DNA from: Actinomycetota bacterium
GTDB taxonomy: Bacteria > Actinomycetota > Acidimicrobiia > Acidimicrobiales > Ilumatobacteraceae
NCBI GenBank assembly: GCA_005793215.1
Contig: SXPV01000085.1
Location: forward strand, 1-45,493
Length of the DNA stretch: 45,493 nucleotides
Direction: 5' to 3'
How positions within the stretch are numbered: the stretch's first letter is position 1; each line of letters opens with the position of its first letter. This document shows positions 36,934 through 45,493 of this stretch, piece by piece. The notes under the pieces are model-generated. The model saw nothing but the letters and a program-made list of their open reading frames with translations, was not told where the DNA came from and did not search any database. The translations under genes were made by a program, and so were the position numbers.

Positions 36934-38205
36934 TCAGCTCGCGAAGACGTACTTGTCAAGCGAGGAGTCTGCGCCGGCCGCACCGTAAGTGATGATGCGG
37001 AACGAAGCAGCTGCTGGCTCACCGGCATCGACGAACTCGTACGGTCCACCAAGACCGTCGTAGTCGATGTCAGTTCCAGCCTGGACCAGTGAGAGGCACG
37101 ACGCGAAGTCGGTGCACTTTTCGCCGTCCTTGGTGACGCCGTTGATCTGAGCACCGATCGAGACACCATCGGCGCAACCGGCGATTTCAGCAGCAAGTGC
37201 CGAGATCACGATTGCATCGTAGGTTTCTGCGCCGTAGTCGTACACGCCATCAACGCCTGCGGCGTCGAGACGAGCAACGAAGTCGCCGATCGTGTTGAGG
37301 TCAACCGACGGGGTGGTTCCCTTCATGCCCGCAAGGATGGAAACATCCGAGACGAGCTTGTCGAGACCGGCAATGTTGCCGTCCACGCCGTACACCTTCT
37401 TGGCCGTTGGTCCTACGCCACGCTCGTGCATGGTGTTGAGGATCGGGCCAGTTTCGGCGAAGCCGACGATGAGGACTGCGTCCGGGTTAGCGGCAACAAC
37501 CTTGTCGACTTCTGCGTCGAAGGCTTCGGTTCCTTCTGCGTACTCGATGAACTCAGGTACGGTTCCGCCAGCAGCTTCAAAGTCAGCTTTGAAGGCTTCG
37601 GCAAGACCGACACCGTAGGCATCGTTGCGGTACAGCACGGCTGCCGAAGTGGAACCTTCCTCGATGACGAGGTTGGCAAGCACTCGACCCTGGAGCAAGT
37701 CCGACGGAGCAGTACGGAAGTACAGGCCCTTGTCGTCGTACGTGGTGAGGGTTGGCGAGGTGTTGGCGGGCGAGAACTGCACCACACCAGCTGAGGTGAT
37801 CTTGTCGATCACGGTCAACGAAACACCAGACGACGCTGCACCGATGATCACCTGTGCGCCGGCTGCAAGCAGACGGTCGACTTCGGTGTTGGCGGTGTCA
37901 GTCGTTGCGTCGCCCGAGTCACCCTGGTTGAGCACAACCTGGTTACCGAGCACGCCGCCGGCTGCATTGATGTCTTCCACTGCAAAGCCCGAGGCTGCCA
38001 CTTCTGGCGGTCCGAGGAATGCAAGTGAACCAGTCACCGGAAGGATCGTTCCGATGTTGAGGGTGGTTACTGCGCAGTCTGAAGCAGGTGCCTCAGTCTC
38101 CTCAGTGACCTCCTCGGCCGCTTCGTCGTCGCCGCCGCAGGCCGCGAGCACGAGTGCTCCGGCTGCAACCAGCGCGCCGAAACGACGCATGTTGGTTTTC
38201 TTCAT
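36934..38205 (-). CDS. livK: Branched-chain amino acid-type ABC transporter substrate-binding lipoprotein
   Basis: Lipobox ALVLAACGGDD; NIGTILPVTGSLAFLGPPEVA; type I periplasmic-binding fold features VIIGAASSGVSL. Confidence 0.93.
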   Translation of the reverse strand: MKKTNMRRFGALVAAGALVLAACGGDDEAAEEVTEETEAPASDCAVTTLNIGTILPVTGSLAFLGPPEVAASGFAVEDINAAGGVLGNQVVLNQGDSGDATTDTANTEVDRLLAAGAQVIIGAASSGVSLTVIDKITSAGVVQFSPANTSPTLTTYDDKGLYFRTAPSDLLQGRVLANLVIEEGSTSAAVLYRNDAYGVGLAEAFKADFEAAGGTVPEFIEYAEGTEAFDAEVDKVVAANPDAVLIVGFAETGPILNTMHERGVGPTAKKVYGVDGNIAGLDKLVSDVSILAGMKGTTPSVDLNTIGDFVARLDAAGVDGVYDYGAETYDAIVISALAAEIAGCADGVSIGAQINGVTKDGEKCTDFASCLSLVQAGTDIDYDGLGGPYEFVDAGEPAAASFRIITYGAAGADSSLDKYVFAS

Positions 38206-38223
38206 TTTTCTCCCCCTAGGAGT

Positions 38224-38244
38224 GGGACGGTATCTGACCGTCCC
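38224..38244 (-). promoter_or_regulatory. Hairpin in the sua5-livK intergenic/5' leader
   Basis: GGGACGG-TATCTGA-CCGTCCC perfect 7-bp stem, immediately upstream of the livK SD/ATG on minus strand. Confidence 0.5.
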
Positions 38245-38261
38245 TATTGGGTACGGAAAGG

Positions 38262-39176
38262 CTACAAGCCTGCGGCTGCCTTTGAGAGGCGGTCCCGTAG
38301 TGCAAATCCGAGACCGGAGGGTGTCGGTAAGACCACGTGAGCCAACGGAATGTTACGGGCATCGAGCTCACGAAGCCGTTCGTACAAGTGTCGTGCTGCA
38401 TCCACGAGATTGGTGTCGAATCGGAGTATCGGAGCGCCGTCGACGGGGAGGGGATCGCCGGCCTCGTGCAACACCAGTCGGGCTCGCGGTGCGTAGTGGC
38501 GGTCCATCATTCCTGGGGCTCGCGAGGGTCCGTGCGAACTGGTCGAAAGATCGGTTCCGTGATGGCTCAGGATTGCACGAATCTCTTCGGCCGTGATCGA
38601 ACCCGGGCGAAGAATCTCGGGTGGTGTCACCGAGAAATCCACGATGCTGGATTCCACTCCCACTGCACAGGGCCCGCCGTCGAGCACCAGCGTGATGTCG
38701 TCACCGAGATCATTTGCCACATGGAGGGCACTGGTGGGGGAGACATGCCCGAATCGATTCGCCGATGGTGCCGCAACCGGTGCTCCGAGTTCGCGAATGA
38801 CCATCTGTGCAAGAGGGTGAGCGGGGAGTCGAACGGCAACGGAGTCTCGACCGCCGGTACACACTCTGCTCACATGGGGTGCAGCGGACACGACCACCGT
38901 GAGGGGGCCCGGCCAACAGATTTCCAGCAGAGCCAAACATGCTGGGGACACGCCGACGGCAAGATCGTGAAGTTGATCGAAGTCGGCGATATGCACGATC
39001 AGTGGATGCGACGTTGGTCGACCCTTCACGGAGAAGATTCGTTGCAACGCCGCTTCGTTGCGGATGTCGGCCGCCAGTCCGTACACCGTTTCAGTGGGGA
39101 ATCCGACCACGTCTCCTCGTCGCAGCGCCTCCACCACATCGTGGACGCCCGAATCACCGGAGACGATGTGCGCCAT
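38262..39176 (-). CDS. L-threonylcarbamoyladenylate synthase (Sua5/YciO/YrdC)
   Basis: FPTETVYGLAADIRNEAALQRIFSVKGRPTSHPLIVH, PSANRFGHVSPT; C-terminal Sua5-like region PGMMDRHYAPRARL. Confidence 0.94.
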   Translation of the reverse strand: MAHIVSGDSGVHDVVEALRRGDVVGFPTETVYGLAADIRNEAALQRIFSVKGRPTSHPLIVHIADFDQLHDLAVGVSPACLALLEICWPGPLTVVVSAAPHVSRVCTGGRDSVAVRLPAHPLAQMVIRELGAPVAAPSANRFGHVSPTSALHVANDLGDDITLVLDGGPCAVGVESSIVDFSVTPPEILRPGSITAEEIRAILSHHGTDLSTSSHGPSRAPGMMDRHYAPRARLVLHEAGDPLPVDGAPILRFDTNLVDAARHLYERLRELDARNIPLAHVVLPTPSGLGFALRDRLSKAAAGL

Positions 39177-39178
39177 CG

Positions 39179-39871
39179 CTACGAAAACGTATTGACGACG
39201 AGGTCGATGAAGTCGAACGATTCTGGGGTTCGGAAGTGATCGATTCCCTTCAGTGTGACCAGACGGGCGTTAGGTAGGGCGGCGGACAATCGAGTAGCGG
39301 GGCCCGAGAAATCCTGGTCGCCCAGGGCCACGATGACAGGGTTCGTGATCGCCGTCAAGGACTCATGTGTCAAAGGTTCTTCCCGGGGCCTGCGCAGTAC
39401 GGCGGCGAGTGCCCGCACATCGTTGTGCGCCTCGTTGCCGATCTTTCCGAAGATTCGTGCAGTGACATCTCCAGGCTCGGCCCGACCTTCCAAGCCGGCA
39501 AGAATCCTTTCGGAGCGCGATGGATCGTGTGGCGAAAAGACGCCATCGCCGATACCGGCAAGGATGACGGTCCCGAACGCGTCGGGTGTTCTCGACACGG
39601 CTCGCAACAACGTAATTGCGCCGAGCGAGAATCCAACGGCATCTACCGACAGCGACCCATGTTGCTCCACGTGCGCAAGGAGATGGCCGGCAAGATCTGC
39701 GTATTGCGTGGGATCGTGCGGTTTCGTTGCAGATCCGTGACCGGGGAGATCGTAGGCAACAACGGTGCGACCTGCTTCGCGAAGCAACTCCACGACTCCG
39801 GATCTCTCCCAGGTGTGGGCGAAAGAACCTGCCCAACCGTGGACGAGGAGTACTGGTCGCGGCGCGGTCAC
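39179..39871 (-). CDS. Alpha/beta hydrolase
   Basis: LLVHGWAGS, DLPGHGSA, GFSLGA nucleophile elbow, GIDHFRTPE catalytic His. Confidence 0.9.
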   Translation of the reverse strand: MTAPRPVLLVHGWAGSFAHTWERSGVVELLREAGRTVVAYDLPGHGSATKPHDPTQYADLAGHLLAHVEQHGSLSVDAVGFSLGAITLLRAVSRTPDAFGTVILAGIGDGVFSPHDPSRSERILAGLEGRAEPGDVTARIFGKIGNEAHNDVRALAAVLRRPREEPLTHESLTAITNPVIVALGDQDFSGPATRLSAALPNARLVTLKGIDHFRTPESFDFIDLVVNTFS

Positions 39872-39925
39872 GGCGGCTAACAGTAGCCTTGGGTGGTCGC
39901 TTGTGAGCCGGTTCGGAGGTTCTTC

Positions 39926-41362
39926 ATGCAGTTCGTGAACGGTCAGCCGAACTATGACCTTACCTATAGCGATGTGTTCCTCGTTCCGAGTCTGTCGTCA
40001 GTATCGTCGCGAATGGACGTGTCATTGCGCACGCCGGATGCCATCGGAACGACCATTCCGATCGTCGTGTCCAACATGACGGCGATTGCCGGTCGTCGTA
40101 TGGCAGAAACCGTCGCCCGTCGGGGTGGCGTGGTGGTACTCCCGCAGGACATTCCCCTCGACGTGGTGGAGACGGTGGTGGACTTCGTGAAGACGCGCCA
40201 CACGGTTTACGACACGCCGATCACGATGTCGGGGCACGACACCGTGGGTGAAGCCTTGAGTTTGATTCACAAGCGATCGCACGGAGCGCTAATCGTCGTG
40301 GACGACGACAACATGCCCATTGGCATCTTCACGGAAACCGATGCCAGCGGCTTTGATCGATTCACCCAGATCTCCAATGTGATGAGCCGCGAGGTGTTCA
40401 CGCTGCCGGAGGGCCTCGATGCTCAGACAATGTTCGAGCGACTCTCCGAGGCTCGATTGAATTTTGCACCAGTTGTTTCCAAGGATGGTCCACTCGTTGG
40501 CTGCATCACTCGTAAGGGCGCGCTGCGGAGCACGATCTATCAGCCCGCAGTGGATCGCAATGGGCGATTGCTGATTGCCGTGGCCGTTGGCGTCAATGCC
40601 GATCCCGCCACGCGTGCCAAAGCGCTCACAACACTCGGCGTGGATGTCATCGTGGTGGACACCGCCCACGGCCATCAAGATCGAATGCTTGATGTGGTTA
40701 CCGAGGTTCGCCGCAGCGTGGATTCCACACCGATCGTTGCGGGCAACGTCGTGACGGCGGCGGGTACGCGCGACTTGATCAATGCCGGCGCCGACATCGT
40801 CAAGGTGGGCGTCGGTCCGGGGGCCATGTGCACCACTCGCATGATGACAGGTGTGGGTCGGCCTCAATTCTCGGCCGTACTTGAGTGTTCGCAGGCCGCA
40901 CGTGCGTTGGGCAAGCACGTGTGGGCCGACGGCGGCGTTCGATACCCACGCGACGTCGCCCTAGGGCTTGCCGCCGGTGCAGGCAACGTGATGTTTGGTT
41001 CGTTGTTGGCGGGCACGTACGAGTCGGCGGCCGACACGGTTCGCGACGCCCAAGGGCGGCTGTACAAGGAGAGTTTTGGTATGGCCTCCAACCGTGCCGT
41101 TCGCAACCGGACTCGGAGCGAAACCGCTGTCGAGCGCGCACGCAAGGAGCTCTTCGAGGAGGGGATCAGTACCTCGCGAATGTACCTGGATTCCCAGCGA
41201 CCGGGCGTCGAGGACATCATCGATCAGATCGTCGCCGGAGTTCGATCGTCATGCACCTATTCGGGTTCGCGAAGTATCGAGGAGCTACATCAGCGTGCAG
41301 TGGTTGGTGTACAAAGCGCCTCCGGCTACGACGAGGGCCGTCCACTCGATACCAGCTGGTAA
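39926..41362 (+). CDS. guaB1: GuaB1-family IMP dehydrogenase-related protein / CBS-containing GMP reductase
   Basis: [16 protein letters not shown] pair, [26 protein letters not shown] Cys loop, [32 protein letters not shown]. Confidence 0.9.
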   Translation: MQFVNGQPNYDLTYSDVFLVPSLSSVSSRMDVSLRTPDAIGTTIPIVVSNMTAIAGRRMAETVARRGGVVVLPQDIPLDVVETVVDFVKTRHTVYDTPITMSGHDTVGEALSLIHKRSHGALIVVDDDNMPIGIFTETDASGFDRFTQISNVMSREVFTLPEGLDAQTMFERLSEARLNFAPVVSKDGPLVGCITRKGALRSTIYQPAVDRNGRLLIAVAVGVNADPATRAKALTTLGVDVIVVDTAHGHQDRMLDVVTEVRRSVDSTPIVAGNVVTAAGTRDLINAGADIVKVGVGPGAMCTTRMMTGVGRPQFSAVLECSQAARALGKHVWADGGVRYPRDVALGLAAGAGNVMFGSLLAGTYESAADTVRDAQGRLYKESFGMASNRAVRNRTRSETAVERARKELFEEGISTSRMYLDSQRPGVEDIIDQIVAGVRSSCTYSGSRSIEELHQRAVVGVQSASGYDEGRPLDTSW

Positions 41363-42015
41363 TGCGTCCGCTCGTCATCGCAATTGACGGACCAGCAGGT
41401 GCTGGAAAGTCCACGATCGCCAAGGCCTTGGCCACCGCGTTGGGCATCGAGTATCTCGACACGGGAGCGATGTATCGGGGCGTCACGTATGAGGTGCTGC
41501 GCCGTGGACTGGAGGCAACCGACGTCGACGCCGTGGCACGCGTGGCACGCGATGTTCGGTTCGAGCAAACTGCGAATTCACTTCACGTCAATGGTGATGA
41601 CGCGACTGCAGCAATTCGCACTCCGGCGGTGGATGCTGCCGTCAGTCATGTGGCGGCAAATTCGGCTGTGAGAAGCGAATTGCGCGAACGTCAACGTCAG
41701 TGGATAGCCGAGCGTGGTGGTGGCGTCGTCGAGGGCCGTGACATCGGTTCGGTGGTGTTTCCCGATGCCACGCTGAAGGTGTACCTCATGGCCTCTCCCA
41801 GGGTCCGTGCACAACGGCGTGTCGCCCAACACGGAGGAGACGTGGACGAAATCGCGCGAGCAATCACAGAACGCGACGAGCGAGACTCCACCCGCGATGA
41901 CAGCCCGCTTCGTCAGATGCCCGATGCCGTGGTGGTGGATACGAGTGAACGCTCTATTGATGCTGTGGTAGCCCACATTCGTGAATTGATCGTCGCAAGG
42001 ACCGAATTGTCATGA
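41362..42015 (+). CDS. cmk: Cytidylate kinase
   Basis: IAIDGPAGAGKSTIAKALA, YLDTGAMYRGVTYEVLR, GRDIGSVVFPDATLKVYLMAS; ATG overlaps guaB1 stop (TAATG). Confidence 0.95.
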   Translation: MRPLVIAIDGPAGAGKSTIAKALATALGIEYLDTGAMYRGVTYEVLRRGLEATDVDAVARVARDVRFEQTANSLHVNGDDATAAIRTPAVDAAVSHVAANSAVRSELRERQRQWIAERGGGVVEGRDIGSVVFPDATLKVYLMASPRVRAQRRVAQHGGDVDEIARAITERDERDSTRDDSPLRQMPDAVVVDTSERSIDAVVAHIRELIVARTELS

Positions 42016-42689
42016 CGAAATACACCACGAAGCTCGCCGGTCGAACGGTGTTGCACCGAATGGCATACGTTCTCGTGCGCGATCTCCTGGCGTTGTTGTG
42101 CAAGGTGTGGTTTCGCTACAGCGTCAGTGGACGGGAACACCTGCCCGCAACGGGGGCATACGTCATTGCTCCGGTGCATCGATCGAACATCGACACGCCA
42201 TTGTCTTCTTTCATCACTCGCCGACGCGTGCGCTTCATGGGCAAGGACTCACTATGGAAAAACGCAACGATCGGCAGGTTCTTCACGCTGCTCGGCGGCT
42301 TTCCCGTCACGCGCGGCACCGCTGACTTGGAGGCTCTCAAGCGTTGCGTGCACGTGCTCGATGGGGGAGAACCATTGGTGATGTTTCCCGAAGGCACCCG
42401 CCAGCACGGCCCCACCATCCATCCGTTGTTCGATGGACCGGCCTATGTGGCATTGAAGCGGGGTGTTCCCATCATTCCCGTAGGAATCGGCGGATCCGAG
42501 CGTGTCATGAGGAAGGGTTCGAAGATGATTTGGCCGAACAAATGCCATGTCACGATCGGTCGCGCAATCGTGGTGGAGCACGGCGGATCCGGACGCATCG
42601 ATCGCGCGCGAATGGCGGAGATCACCGCTGAACTTACCGTTCGACTGCAAGAGGTGTTTGACGACGCCCGGGCACGCGCGGGCGATTAG
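42012..42689 (+). CDS. plsC: 1-acyl-sn-glycerol-3-phosphate acyltransferase
   Basis: HRSNIDTP (HX4D), FPEGTRQ motif. Confidence 0.93.
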   Translation: MTKYTTKLAGRTVLHRMAYVLVRDLLALLCKVWFRYSVSGREHLPATGAYVIAPVHRSNIDTPLSSFITRRRVRFMGKDSLWKNATIGRFFTLLGGFPVTRGTADLEALKRCVHVLDGGEPLVMFPEGTRQHGPTIHPLFDGPAYVALKRGVPIIPVGIGGSERVMRKGSKMIWPNKCHVTIGRAIVVEHGGSGRIDRARMAEITAELTVRLQEVFDDARARAGD

Positions 42690-42710
42690 CAGGTATACCC
42701 CGAGAGGGAA

Positions 42711-43976
42711 TCAACCGCGGAGGAATGCGGCCACGATCTTCGGGAGATCCAGTGCATCGGAGACACCGCACACCTCGCGCGCAGAATGCATCGAGAGTTG
42801 GGGAACGCCAATATCGACGGTGTCGATCCCGAGCCGAGTGGCGGTAATTGGTCCGATGGTTGAGCCACACGGCATGTTGTTGCGCGAAACGAATTCCTGG
42901 TGCGCGACGCGAGCGTTCTCACTTGCATCGAGAAAGGCAGCACGCGAAGTAGCTGACGTGGCGTAACGCTGGTTGGAGTTGCTCTTGAGTGCCACACCCT
43001 TGTTGATGTACGGCGCATGCTTGGGGTCGTGGCGCTCCGGATAGTTGGGATGCACCGCATGCGCATTGTCACAGGACAGACACGCTGATGCCGGAAGCAT
43101 GGCCAGATACTCGTGTCTCGATTTCCCGAGGGCGATGGCTACTCGCTCGAGTACGTGCTCGAGGAGTGGACCGGCAGCACCGGTGGTGCTCTCACTGCCA
43201 ACCTCCTCGTGATCGAACAAGGCAGCAACGGCAACACCCGAATTGCCTTTCACCTGTGCGATTGCGTCAATTGCGGCCCAGCACGACAGTTGATTGTCGA
43301 GCCGACCAGAAGCCAATAGGGAGGCGTCCGCACCGAGAACTTGGGCTGGAGTGTGATCGACCAATTGGGCTTGGACGGCAGCCACATTGCGCACGGGGGT
43401 TTCTGACAGCGAGGCAGCCAGTTGCGTCACGGTGTGTGTGCTGTCGCCGGTCAGCCACACCGGACGCAGATGAGCATGTTTGTCGAGCACGAGGCCGTTG
43501 TCGTTGACTCCGCGATCGAGGTGGATGGCAAGTTGTGCGAGGCGAGAAACAGGTTGCGCCGAGCGGAACAAACGTGTGGTCCCGTCCTTGCGGACCACGT
43601 GGCCAGCGATGTCCAAATCACGATCGAGCCATGAATTGAGAAGTGGCGATCCGTAGACCTCCACTTCGAGCGTTCCGAAGTTGCTACTCGTACCTTCAGG
43701 TCGCGATTTGAGGTGCAGACCCGGTGAGTCGGTGTGAGCCCCGACGATTCGGAATCGATCGTTCGCCTTTTGGGATGTTGCGAACGCGATCAACGCTCCG
43801 CCGCGAGTAACGAAGCCCTTGACGACACGTCCCGTGAAGTCGGGCAGGTCACTGCGCTCGTCAAACCACACGAAACCTGAATCGAGCAGTCGTCGAACTG
43901 CCGTTGCCACCACGTGGTGAGCGGTAGGCGATTGGTCGAGGAAGCTGCAGAGGTCAGCTATCCGTGGATTGGTCAC
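42711..43976 (-). CDS. apeB: M18-family aspartyl aminopeptidase
   Basis: GAHTDSPGLHLK, FDHEEVGSESTTGAAGPLLE, C-terminal GSTIGPITATRLGIDTVDIGVPQLSMHSARE; GTG 43976 in frame. Confidence 0.93.
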   Translation of the reverse strand: MTNPRIADLCSFLDQSPTAHHVVATAVRRLLDSGFVWFDERSDLPDFTGRVVKGFVTRGGALIAFATSQKANDRFRIVGAHTDSPGLHLKSRPEGTSSNFGTLEVEVYGSPLLNSWLDRDLDIAGHVVRKDGTTRLFRSAQPVSRLAQLAIHLDRGVNDNGLVLDKHAHLRPVWLTGDSTHTVTQLAASLSETPVRNVAAVQAQLVDHTPAQVLGADASLLASGRLDNQLSCWAAIDAIAQVKGNSGVAVAALFDHEEVGSESTTGAAGPLLEHVLERVAIALGKSRHEYLAMLPASACLSCDNAHAVHPNYPERHDPKHAPYINKGVALKSNSNQRYATSATSRAAFLDASENARVAHQEFVSRNNMPCGSTIGPITATRLGIDTVDIGVPQLSMHSAREVCGVSDALDLPKIVAAFLRG

Positions 43977-44265
43977 CTTGCTGGAAGGGGATTTCGACCG
44001 TGACGTCACGCCCCAAGAAACTACAGGTGATGTCACTCGAATCACCTTGCTCCACCCGGGCCTGAATTTCGGCGATGCACGCGCTCAAATCATCGCGTTG
44101 GGAGAAGCCGAGCCAGATCACCCCGGCGAAGATCGCCGACAACAGGAGCTTGGATACCAGCGAAGAGACGAACTTCAGGACGAGCAGCACACCAAGTACA
44201 CCGACCACCATCGCAACAAGTGAGGCATCGCGAGCGGATTGTGCATCGAACGAGGAGAGGTCCAT
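43954..44265 (-). CDS. Hypothetical membrane protein (two TM segments)
   Basis: 104 aa; ASLVAMVVGVLGVLLVLKFVSSLVSKLLLSAIFAGVIWLGF; overlaps apeB start. Confidence 0.6.
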   Translation of the reverse strand: MDLSSFDAQSARDASLVAMVVGVLGVLLVLKFVSSLVSKLLLSAIFAGVIWLGFSQRDDLSACIAEIQARVEQGDSSDITCSFLGRDVTVEIPFQQGDQSTDS

Positions 44266-44307
44266 GACGTATCGAGTCTGCCAGCCCGATCTTCGTAGAC
44301 TGCGCAT

Positions 44308-44739
44308 ATGAGCGACCAACCAATCAACATGTCCCGTAGTGGTCCGCCCGAAACCGTTTTACCAAGTCTCGATATCACTCTCCGCCACGAGTTGGCACAG
44401 GCAGAACAGAGCGCCATAGAAGTTCGTCGATCCACCATCGCAGCACTTGCCGCCCGTTTCCCCACGTGTTTGCAGGTGTGGGCGGCATTGGGTCGGACGA
44501 GTACGCCGGGCATCGAGGCGTACATGCCGTTCCGGATCGGTTACCACCGGGGGCTCGATCAGTTGCGAGCCAGTGGTTGGCGAGGTTCGGGTTTCGTACG
44601 GTGGCACCACGAGTCCAATCGCGGGTTTCTTGAGTGTCTCGAGGGTTTGGCGGTGAACGCACGAATCATCGGGGAAGAGGCCGAAGCGGTTCGATGTCAA
44701 CAGTTCTTGATTCAGCTGGATCCCCGCGGACGTTCCTGA
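44308..44739 (+). CDS. DUF3151-like actinobacterial protein
   Basis: YMPFRIGYHRGLDQLRASGWRGSGFVRWHHESNRGFLECLEGLA...IGEEAEAVRCQQFLIQLDP. Confidence 0.78.
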   Translation: MSDQPINMSRSGPPETVLPSLDITLRHELAQAEQSAIEVRRSTIAALAARFPTCLQVWAALGRTSTPGIEAYMPFRIGYHRGLDQLRASGWRGSGFVRWHHESNRGFLECLEGLAVNARIIGEEAEAVRCQQFLIQLDPRGRS

Positions 44740-44767
44740 AAGTGAGCAGTCGGGATCCTCGACGAAC

Positions 44768-45361
44768 ATGAAAACCCTTGGTGCGGTACTCGTTGGTGGC
44801 GCAAGCACGAGATTCGGCTCCGACAAATCCCTCGCACGAATCGGGAACACCACCATGCTCCAGGTGATCCACGAAACCTTGTTGTCAGCCGGGCTCGATT
44901 CGTTCGTGTATGTGGGCGGTCGAGCTCGCGAAGGCTTCGATCCGACCTTTCGGCACGTGCCCGATGAGATCGCCGATGTCGACGACGGAGAGCAGAGTTC
45001 GCTACGGGGAGTCCTTGCGGCGCTCACCCATGCGTGGACGACTGGGCAGGAAGCCGTCGTGATACTCGGCTGTGATGTCCCGCTGGTAACGCCCAACACG
45101 ATTCAACGCTTGGTTTCGGCACTCGACGTTTCTGATGTGTCGGTTGCTGAATGTGATGGCGATCACTGGTCGATTTTGGCGGCACGTGCCGACATTCGTG
45201 AGCATGTTCTGGCGCAGTACCGTGCCGGACGACGTGCCATCCACCGAGCATTGACGGATCTTCGGATCTCACGAGTGGCCTGTAGCACGACTGAGTGCAC
45301 AAACGTGAACGATGTTGCGACGTTGCAGCTCATCACCGAGAATCGTTCGAGCGATGTGTAG
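44768..45361 (+). CDS. mobA: Molybdenum cofactor guanylyltransferase
   Basis: AVLVGGASTRFGSDKSLARIG nucleotidyltransferase motif, ILGCDVPLVTP. Confidence 0.88.
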   Translation: MKTLGAVLVGGASTRFGSDKSLARIGNTTMLQVIHETLLSAGLDSFVYVGGRAREGFDPTFRHVPDEIADVDDGEQSSLRGVLAALTHAWTTGQEAVVILGCDVPLVTPNTIQRLVSALDVSDVSVAECDGDHWSILAARADIREHVLAQYRAGRRAIHRALTDLRISRVACSTTECTNVNDVATLQLITENRSSDV

Positions 45362-45378
45362 GCTCTGCCGCCGTACTT

Positions 45379-45493
45379 ATGAGAGAGATATCTGCCAGCG
45401 AATTGGCCCAAATCATCGAGCGTGGTGGAACCGTCATCGACGTTCGTGAGCCCGACGAATACCGCGAAGGTCATGTGCCTGGCGCTACGTTGA
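45379..45493 (+). CDS. Rhodanese-like domain protein, N-terminal fragment (cut by window edge)
   Basis: MREISASELAQIIERGGTVIDVREPDEYREGHVPGAT. Confidence 0.88.
   Translation, partial: MREISASELAQIIERGGTVIDVREPDEYREGHVPGATL

Noticed and set aside
40885-41361. N-terminal extension of the Cmk ORF
   Set aside because: Overlaps guaB1 in another frame; the P-loop kinase begins right at ATG 41362.
1-45493. CRISPR arrays, insertion sequences, prophage, toxin-antitoxin or restriction genes
   Set aside because: No regularly spaced direct repeats, terminal inverted repeats with transposase, or recognisable defence/mobility proteins seen in any frame.

Overview
The 45.5 kb window is gene-dense and high-GC, with 1-4 bp gene overlaps. 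Gene content (GuaB1-type CBS protein, DUF3151-like protein, F420/flavin LLM oxidoreductase, M18 peptidase) suggests an actinobacterium, perhaps Acidimicrobiia; this is inference, with no phylogeny run. I support about 46 CDSs, one tRNA-Leu(GAG), several hairpins/terminators and one candidate operator/promoter. I see no CRISPR array, transposase, integrase or prophage genes. The best candidate for an undescribed system is an eight-gene minus-strand cluster (16091->5387): M20 N-carbamoyl/allantoate amidohydrolase, D-carbamoylase-like nitrilase, fused 2Fe-2S/Mo xanthine dehydrogenase-like protein, SsnA-like aminohydrolase lacking its N-terminal half-domain, LLM flavin/F420 oxidoreductase, and a complete three-subunit Mo hydroxylase. 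Six of these genes are joined by consecutive 4-bp overlaps. It reads as a catabolic pathway for a purine/N-heterocycle that lacks the classical uricase/allantoinase genes within the window. Other items of interest: an HD-domain (possible diiron oxygenase) gene coupled to an aldonolactone oxidase, a TetR-SnoaL fusion regulator, a RutR-like palindrome on the promoter of a PG-binding/M23 gene, a LivH permease with an extra secreted beta-sandwich domain, and an asymmetric (one degenerate site) heterodimeric ABC exporter. All calls come from reading motifs by eye; no database search was run.
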